A stretch of DNA of 43,934 nucleotides, from the NCBI GenBank assembly GCA_041178225.1, contig JBEGVV010000102.1, positions 1 through 43,934 on the forward strand, in the 5' to 3' direction. The notes under the pieces are model-generated. The model saw only the letters and a list, made by a program, of their open reading frames with translations, did not search any database and was not told where the DNA came from. This document shows positions 32,117-40,898 of the stretch, piece after piece (positions within the stretch are counted from its first letter, which is position 1; the number at the start of each line of letters is the position of its first letter). This stretch comes from CAIOSQ01 sp041178225 (GTDB lineage: Bacteria > Pseudomonadota > Alphaproteobacteria > CACIAM-22H2). The position numbers and the translations under genes are program-made.

Positions 32117-32701
32117 TCACGAATCGATGGCGCGGCGAAGCAGCGCCTCGAACGCGGGTGCGTCCCATTCGGCCGCGCCGAGAACGCGGCCCAGCTCGCG
32201 GCCCTCGCGGTCGAGCACGACCGAGACGGGCAGCCCCGGCGCACCGAGCACGCGCACGGCGGCGTTGGACGGATCGAGGTAGGGCGCAAGCCGCGACAGG
32301 CCGAGCTTCCCGAGGAAGGGCTGCACGACGCTGGCGCCCTGGCGATCGACGGAGATCGCCACGACGTCGAAATCGGGGCCGCCCAGCCGCGCGGCGATGC
32401 GGTCGAGCGCCGGCATCTCCTCGACGCAGGGCGCGCACCAGGTCGCCCAGAGATTGACGAGGACGACGCGCCCGCGCCAGTCGGCGAGGCTGCGCGCCAT
32501 GCCCGCGCCGTCCACGAAGTCGAGCGCGACCGGCGCGCCGCGCGCGGTGGCCGGCTGCCACTGGCCGAGGTTGCGTGCCGCAGGCGGAGGCGGCGCGGGC
32601 GGAGGCGGCGCCATCCGGTCGAGGAGCACGAGGGCCAGCACGACGCCCGCCAGCACCAGGGCGACGAGGGCGACGACGAGGCGCAGCGACGCCAGATTCA
32701 T
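32117..32701 (-). CDS. TlpA-like membrane-anchored thioredoxin
   Basis: A 194-residue protein with one N-terminal membrane anchor (about 5-28), a proline-rich spacer (APPPPAPPPP) and a TlpA/ResA-type thioredoxin domain. The redox centre is WCAPC with Cys89 and Cys92. It should face the periplasm and reduce disulfides, for example in cytochrome c or cytochrome oxidase assembly. It is divergent from argH, a pairing that is conserved in alphaproteobacteria. ATG 32701 gives the membrane anchor directly. Confidence 0.9.
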   Translation of the reverse strand: MNLASLRLVVALVALVLAGVVLALVLLDRMAPPPPAPPPPAARNLGQWQPATARGAPVALDFVDGAGMARSLADWRGRVVLVNLWATWCAPCVEEMPALDRIAARLGGPDFDVVAISVDRQGASVVQPFLGKLGLSRLAPYLDPSNAAVRVLGAPGLPVSVVLDREGRELGRVLGAAEWDAPAFEALLRRAIDS

Positions 32702-32723
32702 GGGTGCGTGTCCCGCATGCGCT

Positions 32724-32738
32724 GGCCTATAACAGGCC
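32724..32738. promoter_or_regulatory. Dyad with embedded -10 (TATAAC) in the tlpA/argH divergent region
   Basis: GGCCT and AGGCC flank five bases, and TATAAC (32728-32733) within it could serve as the -10 of argH, about 48 bases before its ATG. No good -35 lies at the right distance, so this is tentative. Confidence 0.3.
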
Positions 32739-32780
32739 GCCGCAACGCTTTCATCCACAGCTTCGCCGGGACTTTGCTCC

Positions 32781-34199
32781 ATGCCTGACAGCAAGCGCCG
32801 CAAGGCGCGCGCCAACGCGCCCGCCAACCAGCTCTGGGGCGGCCGCTACGCCGCGGGTCCCGCCGCGGTGATGACCGCCATCAACGCGTCGATCGACGTC
32901 GACCGGCGCCTCTGGCGCGAGGACATCCAGGGCTCGCTCGCCCATGTCGCCATGCTCGCGCGCCAGGGCATCGTCCGCCCGGCCGACGCCGCGCGCATCG
33001 CGCGCGGCCTGAAGAAGGTCGCCGCCGAGATCGAGGCCGGCAAGTTCGCCTTCAGCACCGCGCTGGAGGACATCCACATGAACGTCGAGGCACGGCTGGC
33101 CGAGCTCATCGGCAAGCCCGCCGGACGACTGCACACGGCGCGCTCGCGCAACGACCAGGTCGCGACCGACCTCGCGCTGTGGCTGCGCGCCGCCTGCGCG
33201 CGCGCCGACGCGATGATCCGCGAACTGCAGCGCGCGCTCCTCGCCCAGGCAGAGGCGCATGCCGGCACGATCATGCCGGGCTACACGCACCTGCAGCCGG
33301 CCCAGCCCGTGACCTTCGGTCACCACATGCTCGCCTATGTCGAGATGCTCGGCCGCGACCGCGGCCGCTTCGCAGACGCGGCCCGGCGCGGCAACCGCTC
33401 GCCGCTGGGCGCCGCGGCGCTCGCCGGCACCTCCTTCCCCATCGACCGCCACGCGACGGCGAAGGCGCTGGGCTTCGACGGGCCGACCGACAACTCGCTG
33501 GACTCCGTCGCCAGCCGCGACTTCGGCCTCGAGTTCCTCGCCGCCTGCTCGATCTGCTCGACGCATCTCTCGCGCCTGGCCGAGGAGCTCGTGATCTGGA
33601 CGAACCCGCTCTTCGGCTTCGTGTCGCTGTCCGACGCCTTCACGACCGGCAGCTCGATCATGCCGCAGAAGCGCAACCCCGACGCCGCAGAGCTCGTCCG
33701 CGGCAAGGCGGGCGCCACGCTCGGCGCCTTCGTGCGCCTGACCATGATCCTCAAGGGCCTGCCGCTGACCTATGGCAAGGACATGCAGGACGACAAGCCG
33801 GCGATCTTCGAGGCGGCCGACGCGATCGAGCTCAGCCTCGCCGCGATGGCCGGGATGATCGCCGACATGAAGGCCAACCCCGCGCGCATGCGCGCGGCGG
33901 CGGGCGGCGGCTTCTCGACCGCAACCGACCTCGCCGACTGGCTCGTGCGCGCGGCGGGCCTGCCCTTCCGCGAGGCGCACCACGTCACGGGGCGCCTCGT
34001 GCGCCTTGCCGAGGAGCGCGGCTGCGACCTGCCGGACCTGCCGCTGGCGGCGATGCGCGCCGTCGACAAGCGGATCACGAAGGACGTGCTCGGCGTCCTC
34101 GGCGTCGACAACTCGGTGCGCTCGCGGCGCAGCCATGGCGGCACCGCGCCCGCCAGCGTGCTGCGCGCGGCGCGCGCGGCGCGACGCAAGTGGCTGTGA
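32781..34199 (+). CDS. argH: Argininosuccinate lyase
   Basis: The 472-residue protein is a fumarase/aspartase-superfamily enzyme with the signature GSSIMPQKRNPDAAELVRG and the ASL segments LWGGRYAAGP, HTARSRNDQVATD and HLQPAQPVTFGHH. It cleaves argininosuccinate to arginine and fumarate, the last step of arginine synthesis. The lysine/arginine-rich first dozen residues are an ordinary extension. Its stop overlaps the start of lptM by one base (TGATG). Confidence 0.96.
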   Translation: MPDSKRRKARANAPANQLWGGRYAAGPAAVMTAINASIDVDRRLWREDIQGSLAHVAMLARQGIVRPADAARIARGLKKVAAEIEAGKFAFSTALEDIHMNVEARLAELIGKPAGRLHTARSRNDQVATDLALWLRAACARADAMIRELQRALLAQAEAHAGTIMPGYTHLQPAQPVTFGHHMLAYVEMLGRDRGRFADAARRGNRSPLGAAALAGTSFPIDRHATAKALGFDGPTDNSLDSVASRDFGLEFLAACSICSTHLSRLAEELVIWTNPLFGFVSLSDAFTTGSSIMPQKRNPDAAELVRGKAGATLGAFVRLTMILKGLPLTYGKDMQDDKPAIFEAADAIELSLAAMAGMIADMKANPARMRAAAGGGFSTATDLADWLVRAAGLPFREAHHVTGRLVRLAEERGCDLPDLPLAAMRAVDKRITKDVLGVLGVDNSVRSRRSHGGTAPASVLRAARAARRKWL

Positions 34200-34390
34200 T
34201 GGCGTCGCCGGACGGCGCGCGCGCGGGCGATGCCGTCGCGCCGCGCGCGCCGGACGCTGGGCGCCGCGGGGCGCTCGCCGCGCTCGCGCTGCTGCCGCTG
34301 GTCGCGCTCGCGGCCTGCGGGCGCCGCGGCAGGCCCGAGCCGCCGGAAGGCGCGGATCCCGCCTACCCGCGCCCCTACCCAGCGAGATGA
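34199..34390 (+). CDS. lptM: LptM-like small lipoprotein
   Basis: A 63-residue lipoprotein: an N-terminal region rich in arginine and alanine, a hydrophobic segment, the lipobox ALAAC at about residues 36-40, then the short CGRRGRPEPPEG tail with proline/tyrosine repeats. The C-G-x-x-G-x-x-x-P pattern right after lipidation is that of LptM (YifL), which helps mature the LPS translocon LptD. Its place between argH and lysA is conserved. The N-terminal stretch before the hydrophobic part is longer than usual, and a later start is not available as ATG. Confidence 0.8.
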   Translation: MASPDGARAGDAVAPRAPDAGRRGALAALALLPLVALAACGRRGRPEPPEGADPAYPRPYPAR

Positions 34391-34394
34391 CAGG

Positions 34395-35654
34395 ATGAGC
34401 TTCACCTACCGCGACGGCGAGCTCCACGCCGAGGACGTGCCGCTCGCCGCCATCGCCGAGCGCCACGGCACGCCGACCTATGTCTACTCGACCGCGGTGC
34501 TGCGCGCGCGCTACCGCGCCTATGTCGACGCCTTCGCGGACCTCGCGCCGGTCGTCTGCTACGCGCTGAAGGCGAACTCGAACCAGGCCGTGATCGCGAC
34601 CTTCGCGCGCGAGGGCGCGGGCGCCGACATCGTCTCGCTCGGCGAGATGAAGCGCGCGCTGGCGGCGGGGATCCCGGCCTCGCGCATCGTCTTCGCCGGC
34701 GTCGGCAAGACGGCGGAGGAGATGCGCGCGGCGCTGGCCGCCGGCATCATGCAGTTCAACGTCGAGTCCGAGCCCGAGCTGCGCATGCTCTCCGGCGTCG
34801 CCGAGGCGATGGGCACGAAGGCGCCGGTGGCGCTGCGCGTGAACCCCGACGTCGACGCCGGCACGCACGCCAAGATCACCACCGGCAAGGCCGAGAACAA
34901 GTTCGGCATCGAGATGGCGCAGGCGCAAGACGTCGCGGCGCTCGCGCGCTCCCTGCCCGGCATCTCCCTCGAGGCGCTGAGCGTGCATATCGGCTCGCAG
35001 CTGACCGCGATGGCGCCGTTCCGCGCGGCCTTCGCGCGGCTGGGCGACCTGGCGCGACGCCTGAACGCCACGGGGCCCGGGCTGCGACGCCTCGACTTCG
35101 GCGGCGGCGTGGGCGTCGTCTACCGCGACGAGACGCCACCAGACCTCGCGGCCTACGCGGCCGCCGTGCGCGAGGCCGTCGCCGGGCTGGACGTCGGCAT
35201 CGTGCTGGAGCCCGGACGCAGCCTCGTCGCCGAGGCGGGCGTGCTGCTCGCGCGCGTGATCCGCGTCAAGGAAGGCACGGCGAAGCGCTTCGCGATCGTC
35301 GACGCGGCGATGAACGACCTCATCCGCCCGACGCTCTACGAGGCCTGGATGCCCATCATGCCGGTGCGCGCGCCGCGCGAGGGCGCCAACCTCTCGCCCA
35401 TGGACGTCGTGGGGCCGATCTGCGAGACCGGCGACTACCTCGCCAGGGACAGGGACATGCCGCCGCTGGCGGATGGCGACCTCGTCGTGGTCGGCGCCGC
35501 CGGCGCCTATGGCTCGGCGATGGGATCGACCTACAACTCGCGACCGCTCGCCGCCGAGGTGCTGGTCAGCGGGTCGCGGACGGCGCTGGTCCGCCCGCGC
35601 GAGGACATCGAGGCGATCATCGCCCGCGAGAGCCTGGCCCCCTGGCAGGCATGA
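34395..35654 (+). CDS. lysA: Diaminopimelate decarboxylase
   Basis: A 419-residue PLP-dependent fold-III decarboxylase. The PLP lysine is Lys59 in YALKANSN; HIGSQ, the glycine-rich phosphate loop FGGGVGV, EPGRSL and the catalytic CETGDYLA are present. It makes L-lysine from meso-diaminopimelate. It follows lptM by four bases with AGGATG-type spacing and is in one operon with argH. Confidence 0.96.
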   Translation: MSFTYRDGELHAEDVPLAAIAERHGTPTYVYSTAVLRARYRAYVDAFADLAPVVCYALKANSNQAVIATFAREGAGADIVSLGEMKRALAAGIPASRIVFAGVGKTAEEMRAALAAGIMQFNVESEPELRMLSGVAEAMGTKAPVALRVNPDVDAGTHAKITTGKAENKFGIEMAQAQDVAALARSLPGISLEALSVHIGSQLTAMAPFRAAFARLGDLARRLNATGPGLRRLDFGGGVGVVYRDETPPDLAAYAAAVREAVAGLDVGIVLEPGRSLVAEAGVLLARVIRVKEGTAKRFAIVDAAMNDLIRPTLYEAWMPIMPVRAPREGANLSPMDVVGPICETGDYLARDRDMPPLADGDLVVVGAAGAYGSAMGSTYNSRPLAAEVLVSGSRTALVRPREDIEAIIARESLAPWQA

Positions 35655-35744
35655 GGTCGCGGCCATCGGCTGTGGACCCTCGCCCTGCGGCTCGGGCAGA
35701 CTAGGTCCTCCCCAAGCGCGCCGCCCCGGCGCCGAGGAGCGCCC

Positions 35745-38327
35745 ATGCCAGGACCAGGGACGCCGGAGAGCACCGCCCAGACGCCCGACGCGGCGCTGCG
35801 CGGCCTCGCGCGCCGGCTGGCGCTGGCGCGGCTGGCGCTGGCATGGGAGGCGACCTGGCGCGCCGCCTGGCCGCTGGCGCTGCTCGCCGGCCTCTTCCTC
35901 GTCGTCGCCCTTCTCGACGTGCTGCCGCTGCTGGCGCCGTGGCTCCACGCCTGCGCCCTGTCGGCATTCGCGCTGGCGGCGGTCGCCGGCGCCTGGCTCG
36001 CGCTGCGAGGGCTTCGCTGGCCCTCCGGCGAGGAGGCCCAGCGCCGCCTCGAGACCGCGTCGGGCTTCGCCCATCGCCCTCTTGCCGCGCTGCGCGACCG
36101 CATCGCCGGCGGCGCCGACGACGCGATCGCCGCCGCGCTCTGGCAGGCGCATCGCCGCCGCGTGGCCGAGCGCCTCGGCGCGGCGCGCGCTGGCTGGCCG
36201 CGGCCGCATGTCGCCGCGCGCGACCCGCTGGCGCTGCGCGGGCTGGTCGCGCTGCTCGTCGTCGTCGCCTTCGTGCTCGGCGGCGGCGGCGCGCGGGAAA
36301 GGCTGCAGCGCGCCCTTTCGCCGGGCACCGTGGTCGCCGCCGTGCCAGCCGGCACGCTCGACATCTGGATCACGCCCCCGGCCTATACCGGCGTCGCGCC
36401 GCTGGTGCCGCGCCCGGACGCGCCGGGCGAGCTCGTGGTGCCCGCCGGCTCGACGCTGCTCGCGCAGGTCGGCGGCGGCCGCGGCCAGCCCACGCTCGAG
36501 GTCGACGCGGCGGCGACGCCCTTCGATGCGGTCGACGCCCGCAGCTTCCGCGTCTCGGCGCGCATCGACGCGGGCAGCGCGCTGCGCGTCGTGCAGGACG
36601 GCAAGCCGCTCGGCGCCTGGGCGCTGCGCGTGGTGCCCGACGCGCTGCCCGTGGCGCGCTTCCAGGCGCCGCCGGGCAGCACGCGCCGTTCCGCGCTGAA
36701 GATCGACTTCGAGGCCGAGGACGACTACGGCCTCGCCTCGATCGTCGCGACGCTGCGCCGGGCCGAGCGCCCCGAGGGCGTCGAGGACGAGGAGATCGAG
36801 CTGCCGCTCACGCTCAGCGAGCCCGGCGCGCGCGAGTCCCGCGGCACGGGCTTCCACGACCTCACCGCCCATCCCTGGGCAGGCCTGCGCGTCGCCGTGC
36901 GGCTGCGCGCCACCGATACCGCCGGCCAGCATGGCCTCTCGGAGCCCGCGGAGATCGTCCTGCCGGAGCGCGCCTTCCGCAATCCCGTCGCGCGCGCGAT
37001 CGTCGAGCAGCGCAAGCTCCTGGTCTCCGACCCCGCCGCGCAGCGCCGCGGCGTCGCCTTCGCGCTCGGCGCGATCTCGGGCCTGCCCGCGGGTTTCCAG
37101 GACGACACGGTCGTCTTCCTCGCGCTGCGCTTCGCCGTGCTGCGCCTCGAGGCGCGCGACGGCGCCGAGCGCGCCAGCGTCGACGCGGTGCAGTCGCTGC
37201 TCTGGGACACGGCGCTGCGCATCGAGGACGGCAGGCTCAGCCTCGCGGAGCGCGAGCTGCGCGCGCTGCAGCAGCGCCTGCAGGACGCGATCGCGAACCG
37301 CGAGAGCGACGAGGAGATCGAGCGGCTGATCCGCGAGCTCCAGCAGGCGATCGACCGCTACCTGCAGGCGATGATCGAGAACGCGATGCGCAACCCGCAG
37401 GATCCGCGCGCGCAGCGTCCGATGGACCGCAACGCGCGCCGCGTCGAGCGCATGGACCTGCAGCGCATGCTCGACCGCGCGCGCGAGATGGCGCGCACCG
37501 GCGCGCGCGACCAGGCGCGCGACATGCTCCAGAGGCTCCAGGAGATGCTGGAGAATTTGCGCGCCGGCCAGCCGATGCAGGCGCGGCCCGGCGAGGGCGA
37601 GGGCGAAGGCGAAGGCGAAGGCGAGGGCGAGGGCGGCGCCGGGCAGATGATGCAGGGCATGCAGGATCTGATGCGCCGCCAGCAGGAACTGACCGATCGC
37701 AGCTTCCGCCGCTCGCAGCAGCAGCGCCCCGGCCAGCGCGGCCAGCAGGGCCAGCGTGGCCAGCAGGGCCAGCCCGGCCAGCAGGGCGGCCAGCCCGGCG
37801 AGGGCGAGGGCGACGCGGATGCCGACATCGCCGAGCAGGAGGCTCTGCGCGAGCAGCTGGGTGAGATGATGCGCGGCCTCGCCGAGCGCGGGAGCCGGAT
37901 CCCCAATGGCCTTGGCCGCGCCGAGCGCGCGATGCGCGAGGCGCTCGACGCGATGCGCCGCGGCCAGCCCGGGCGCGCGGTCCGCCCGCAGATGGACGCG
38001 CTCGACCAGATGCGGCAGGGCGCGCGCGAGATGATGCAGGAGATGATGGACCAGCTCGCGCGCCAGCAGCAGCAGGAAGGCGGCGGCCAGCCCGGCGCGG
38101 AGGAACCCGACGCGCGGGGCGAGCCACGCGACCAGGCGCGCGATCCCGCCGGCCGGCCCATGAACAACGGGCTGGGCGGCACGAACTCCAGCGACGTGAA
38201 CATCCCGGGCCAGGGCGAGCTGCAGCGCTCGCGCGAGATCCTCGAGGAACTGCTGCGCCGCGCGGGCGAACGCTTCCGCCCGCAGCTCGAGCGCGACTAC
38301 ATCGAGAGGCTGCTGCGCCGGTTCTGA
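35745..38327 (+). CDS. TIGR02302/DUF4175 family membrane protein
   Basis: An 860-residue protein with two or three membrane helices in the first 190 residues (for example WPLALLAGLFLVVALLDVL) and a large periplasmic part. The central region (about 330-620) is predicted helical with heptad-like Q/R/E patterns. The last third is low complexity: a Gly-Glu run, Gly-Gln repeats and QQQ stretches. This is the layout of TIGR02302, a family confined to alphaproteobacteria, conserved beside lysA, with no known function. GAGGAG precedes ATG 35745. An envelope role is inferred from topology only. Confidence 0.92.
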   Translation: MPGPGTPESTAQTPDAALRGLARRLALARLALAWEATWRAAWPLALLAGLFLVVALLDVLPLLAPWLHACALSAFALAAVAGAWLALRGLRWPSGEEAQRRLETASGFAHRPLAALRDRIAGGADDAIAAALWQAHRRRVAERLGAARAGWPRPHVAARDPLALRGLVALLVVVAFVLGGGGARERLQRALSPGTVVAAVPAGTLDIWITPPAYTGVAPLVPRPDAPGELVVPAGSTLLAQVGGGRGQPTLEVDAAATPFDAVDARSFRVSARIDAGSALRVVQDGKPLGAWALRVVPDALPVARFQAPPGSTRRSALKIDFEAEDDYGLASIVATLRRAERPEGVEDEEIELPLTLSEPGARESRGTGFHDLTAHPWAGLRVAVRLRATDTAGQHGLSEPAEIVLPERAFRNPVARAIVEQRKLLVSDPAAQRRGVAFALGAISGLPAGFQDDTVVFLALRFAVLRLEARDGAERASVDAVQSLLWDTALRIEDGRLSLAERELRALQQRLQDAIANRESDEEIERLIRELQQAIDRYLQAMIENAMRNPQDPRAQRPMDRNARRVERMDLQRMLDRAREMARTGARDQARDMLQRLQEMLENLRAGQPMQARPGEGEGEGEGEGEGEGGAGQMMQGMQDLMRRQQELTDRSFRRSQQQRPGQRGQQGQRGQQGQPGQQGGQPGEGEGDADADIAEQEALREQLGEMMRGLAERGSRIPNGLGRAERAMREALDAMRRGQPGRAVRPQMDALDQMRQGAREMMQEMMDQLARQQQQEGGGQPGAEEPDARGEPRDQARDPAGRPMNNGLGGTNSSDVNIPGQGELQRSREILEELLRRAGERFRPQLERDYIERLLRRF
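37590..37631. repeat. Hexanucleotide repeat encoding Gly-Glu units
   Basis: Seven tandem copies of GGCGAR inside the TIGR02302 gene encode seven Gly-Glu pairs. Confidence 0.85.
37731..37796. repeat. Nine-base repeat encoding Gly-Gln-X units
   Basis: Seven copies of GGCCAGNNN, one followed by an extra GGC, encode Gly-Gln-Arg/Gln/Pro units in the TIGR02302 protein. Confidence 0.8.
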
Positions 38328-38349
38328 GCGCCCCGGCGCGGGGCGCTCA
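38325..38349. terminator. Bidirectional hairpin holding both stop codons
   Basis: A perfect 10-base stem (TGAGCGCCCC/GGGGCGCTCA) with loop GGCGC spans the gap between the convergent TIGR02302 and zinc-ribbon genes. Its outermost three bases on each side are the two stop codons. It is the strongest of the three such elements in this window. Confidence 0.7.
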
Positions 38350-39180
38350 CTCGAACTGGCCGAGCTTCAGGATCACCTCGGCGGGACGCACGCCGCCGAT
38401 CGGCACGTCGGCGCGGAACACCGCGCCCTCTCCTGGCCAGATCCAGCGCCGCGACGCGACGACCTCCTGGCGCGCGATCTCCATCTTCCGGATATCGAAC
38501 ATCCGCACCTGGAGCGTGGCGATGCTGCGCGGGACCCAGGATGCGTTCACGACCTCGCCGCTCACGACGATGGAGGGCGGCAGGCTCGCGGGATCGAGCG
38601 CGCGGATGTCGGGCTCGGTGCGCAGCCCGCTGCGCAGCGTGAAGCCTTCCTCGGTCATGTGGGGCATCAGCCGCGTCGCACGGAAGACGGGTCGCGACGC
38701 CGGGTACTCGCTGACGATGACCTCGTGGAAATAGATGGTCGCGGCGAGCAGCACGGTGGCCGTGGCGAAGGCGCCCCATCCGAGGCCCAGCAGGATGCGA
38801 CGACGCAGCCCGGGCGAGGCATTCCGGTCGCGCGCCTCGCGCGCGGCCTTGCGGCGCTCCAGCGCCGCCGCCGCGGCCTTGGCGCTTTCCTCCTCGGCAG
38901 CCGGGGCGGCCGGCTCCTCGATGTAGACGACCTCCGGCGGTGGAGGAGGCGGAGGCGGGGGTGGCGGCGGCGGGGGAGGTGGCGGGGGCGGAGGTGGTGG
39001 GGGCGGCGGCGGGGGGGGCGCCGGGGGCGGCGGCGCGGCCGGCCGGTCGAGCGGCTCGCCATTGGCGTCGACCTTCCACTCATGCGCGCATTTCCCGCAG
39101 CGGAGCTTGCGGCCCGACGGGGTGAGCGCGTGGTCGGGCACGCGGAAGCGCGAGAAGCAATTGGGGCAGCCGATGATCAT
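38347..39180 (-). CDS. MJ0042 zinc-ribbon / DUF3426 membrane protein with polyproline tract
   Basis: The 277-residue protein begins with an MJ0042-type zinc finger (Cys5, Cys8, Cys28, Cys31), has a proline tract of 28 in a row at residues 55-82, a charged helical stretch, one membrane helix at about 128-150 and a DUF3426 periplasmic domain to the end. This layout is common in proteobacteria next to ftsE and its function is unknown. ATG 39180 begins the zinc finger; a GTG nine codons earlier is possible. It is divergent from ftsE with 137 bases between, in which I see no clear promoter pair. Confidence 0.87.
   Translation of the reverse strand: MIIGCPNCFSRFRVPDHALTPSGRKLRCGKCAHEWKVDANGEPLDRPAAPPPPAPPPPPPPPPPPPPPPPPPPPPPPPPPPPEVVYIEEPAAPAAEEESAKAAAAALERRKAAREARDRNASPGLRRRILLGLGWGAFATATVLLAATIYFHEVIVSEYPASRPVFRATRLMPHMTEEGFTLRSGLRTEPDIRALDPASLPPSIVVSGEVVNASWVPRSIATLQVRMFDIRKMEIARQEVVASRRWIWPGEGAVFRADVPIGGVRPAEVILKLGQFE
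38935..39018. repeat. Codon run for 28 consecutive prolines
   Basis: Twenty-eight proline codons in a row on the minus strand use CCG, CCC, CCA and CCT in mixed order, so the tract is not a simple perfect microsatellite. Four more prolines lie one alanine upstream. Confidence 0.9.
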
Positions 39181-39317
39181 ATGTCGCGAACCTCGCCCCG
39201 GCTCCACTTGACGGCGTCCGACTATCTACGCGACCGGCGCGCAGGATGACAAGCCGACGCGCCGGGGCGGCCCGGTTTGCCGCCCGCGCCGCGCATGCGA
39301 GAGTCGCGCCAGCCCCC

Positions 39318-40037
39318 ATGCCAAGCACCGAGTCGCAACCGGCCGGGACCAGCCCTGTCGTCGAGTTCGAGCATGTCGGCCTGCGCTACGGTGCGGGCCC
39401 GGAGGTGCTGCGCGACATCAGCTTCCGCCTCGAGCCGGGCTCCTTCCACTTCATGACCGGGGCCTCCGGCGCCGGCAAGTCCTCCCTCCTGTCGCTGCTC
39501 TACCTCGCCCTGCGGCCGACCCGCGGCCGCGTCTCGGTCTTCGGCCAGGATGTCGCGCGTGCCGGGCGCGAGGACCTCGCCGCCCTGCGCCGGCGCATCG
39601 GGGTGGTGTTCCAGGACTTCCGCCTCTTCGACCATCTCGACATCGTCGACAACGCGGCCCTGCCGCTGCGCATCGCGGGCGCCGACCCGCAGGCGAGCCG
39701 CCGCGACGTGGTCGAGCTGCTGGAATGGGTGGGGCTGGGCGGCATGCTGGATGCGCGCCCCCCCGTCCTGTCGGGCGGGCAGAAGCAGCGCCTCGCCATC
39801 GCCCGCGCGGTCGTCGCGCGGCCAAGGCTGCTGCTCGCCGACGAGCCCACGGGCAATGTCGACGACCAGATGGCCCTGCGCCTGCTCTACCTCTTCGAGG
39901 CGCTGCACCGCATGGGCACGACGGTCGTGATCGCGACCCACAATACGCGGCTGGTCGAGCGCTTCGCCTATCCCGAGCTGCAGCTCGACGCGGGAAGCCT
40001 CGCGCGGCTGCCCTCGCGCAAGGCGCGGCTGCTGTGA
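39318..40037 (+). CDS. ftsE: Cell division ATP-binding protein FtsE
   Basis: A 239-residue ABC ATPase with Walker A GASGAGKSS, signature LSGGQKQR, Walker B LLLADEPTGNVD and the FtsE-typical FEHVGLRYGAGPEVL start and HNTRLVERF end. With FtsX it drives peptidoglycan hydrolase activation at the division septum. ATG 39318 is chosen since the sequence upstream of it is arginine/alanine-rich and not family-like. It overlaps ftsX (GTGA). Confidence 0.93.
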   Translation: MPSTESQPAGTSPVVEFEHVGLRYGAGPEVLRDISFRLEPGSFHFMTGASGAGKSSLLSLLYLALRPTRGRVSVFGQDVARAGREDLAALRRRIGVVFQDFRLFDHLDIVDNAALPLRIAGADPQASRRDVVELLEWVGLGGMLDARPPVLSGGQKQRLAIARAVVARPRLLLADEPTGNVDDQMALRLLYLFEALHRMGTTVVIATHNTRLVERFAYPELQLDAGSLARLPSRKARLL

Positions 40038-40897
40038 GCGGCCTGCTCGACCTCCCGCGCGGCGACGGGCGCCTCCACCTGCGCGGCATCGCGGCGGCGG
40101 CGTCCTTCCTCGCCTGCCTCGCCCTCGCCTTCGTCGTCTGCGCCGACGCGCTGTCGCAGCGCCTGCGCGCCGAGCTCGGCGCGGCGCTGACCATCGAGGT
40201 CGCCGCCGGCCCGGAGCTCGAGGCGCGCGTCGATGCGGCGCTGGCGCGCCTGCGCGCGGCGCCAGGCGTCGCCGAGGCAAGCCGCCTGCCGCCGGAGCGG
40301 ATGCGCGCGCTGCTCGCGCCCTGGCTCGGCGAGGCGGAGGAGGTCGCCGACCTGCCCCTGCCCGCGCTCGTCGAGCTGCGCCTGCTGCCGGGCGGCGGCT
40401 TCCCGCGCGCCGAGCTCGAGGCCGAGCTGCGCGCCGCGGTGCCGGGGCTTTCCTTCGACGACCACGCCTCGTGGCGCGAGGCGCTGCTGCGCCTCGACCT
40501 CGCGGCGGCGCTGCTCTCGGGCGGGGTGCTGCTCGCGGTCGGCCTCGCGGGCATGGCGGCCGTGGCGCTGGCCACGCATGCGCGGCTCGCCGCGCGGCGC
40601 GAGCAGGTCGAGATCCTGCACCTCATGGGCGCGCGCGACGCGCGCATCATGGCGGAGATCGCCGCCGATGCCGCGAGGCTGGGCGCGTCCGGCGCCGCCA
40701 TCGGCGCCGCTCTGGCTGCCGCGCTGGTCGCCGCCGCCGCCTTCGTCGCGGGTCCGCTGCCGCCCGGCGCCCTGCCGGCGCCCGCGCCCGATCCCGCGTC
40801 CTGGGCGCTGCTCGCCCTGCCCGTCCCGGTCGCCGCCCTGCTCGCGGCGGCGACCGCGGCGTGGGCGACGCGCGCCGCCTTGCGTAGGATGCCGTGA
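40034..40897 (+). CDS. ftsX: Cell division protein FtsX
   Basis: A 287-residue membrane protein with four helices in the FtsX arrangement: one near residue 20-38, a periplasmic domain of about 120 residues, and three more helices with the cytoplasmic REQVEILHLMGARDARI loop that contacts FtsE. The start is GTG at 40034 overlapping the ftsE stop. It is very alanine- and leucine-rich, as expected in a GC-rich genome. Confidence 0.9.
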   Translation: MSGLLDLPRGDGRLHLRGIAAAASFLACLALAFVVCADALSQRLRAELGAALTIEVAAGPELEARVDAALARLRAAPGVAEASRLPPERMRALLAPWLGEAEEVADLPLPALVELRLLPGGGFPRAELEAELRAAVPGLSFDDHASWREALLRLDLAAALLSGGVLLAVGLAGMAAVALATHARLAARREQVEILHLMGARDARIMAEIAADAARLGASGAAIGAALAAALVAAAAFVAGPLPPGALPAPAPDPASWALLALPVPVAALLAAATAAWATRAALRRMP

Positions 40898-40898
40898 C

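Noticed and set aside
32751..36932. A 1393-codon open frame on the minus strand across argH, lptM, lysA and the TIGR02302 gene
   Set aside because: It runs antisense to four well-recognised genes, its translation is rich in Arg, Ala, Gly and His with no family signal, and stop-free antisense frames are expected at this GC content.
38935..39020. G-rich tract as a possible G-quadruplex or regulatory element
   Set aside because: It is explained by proline codons inside a conserved gene. A structure in the DNA or RNA is possible, but nothing here supports a separate function.
39208..39228. TTGACG and TATCTA upstream of ftsE as a promoter
   Set aside because: The two elements are only 9 bases apart, far short of the spacing sigma-70 needs.
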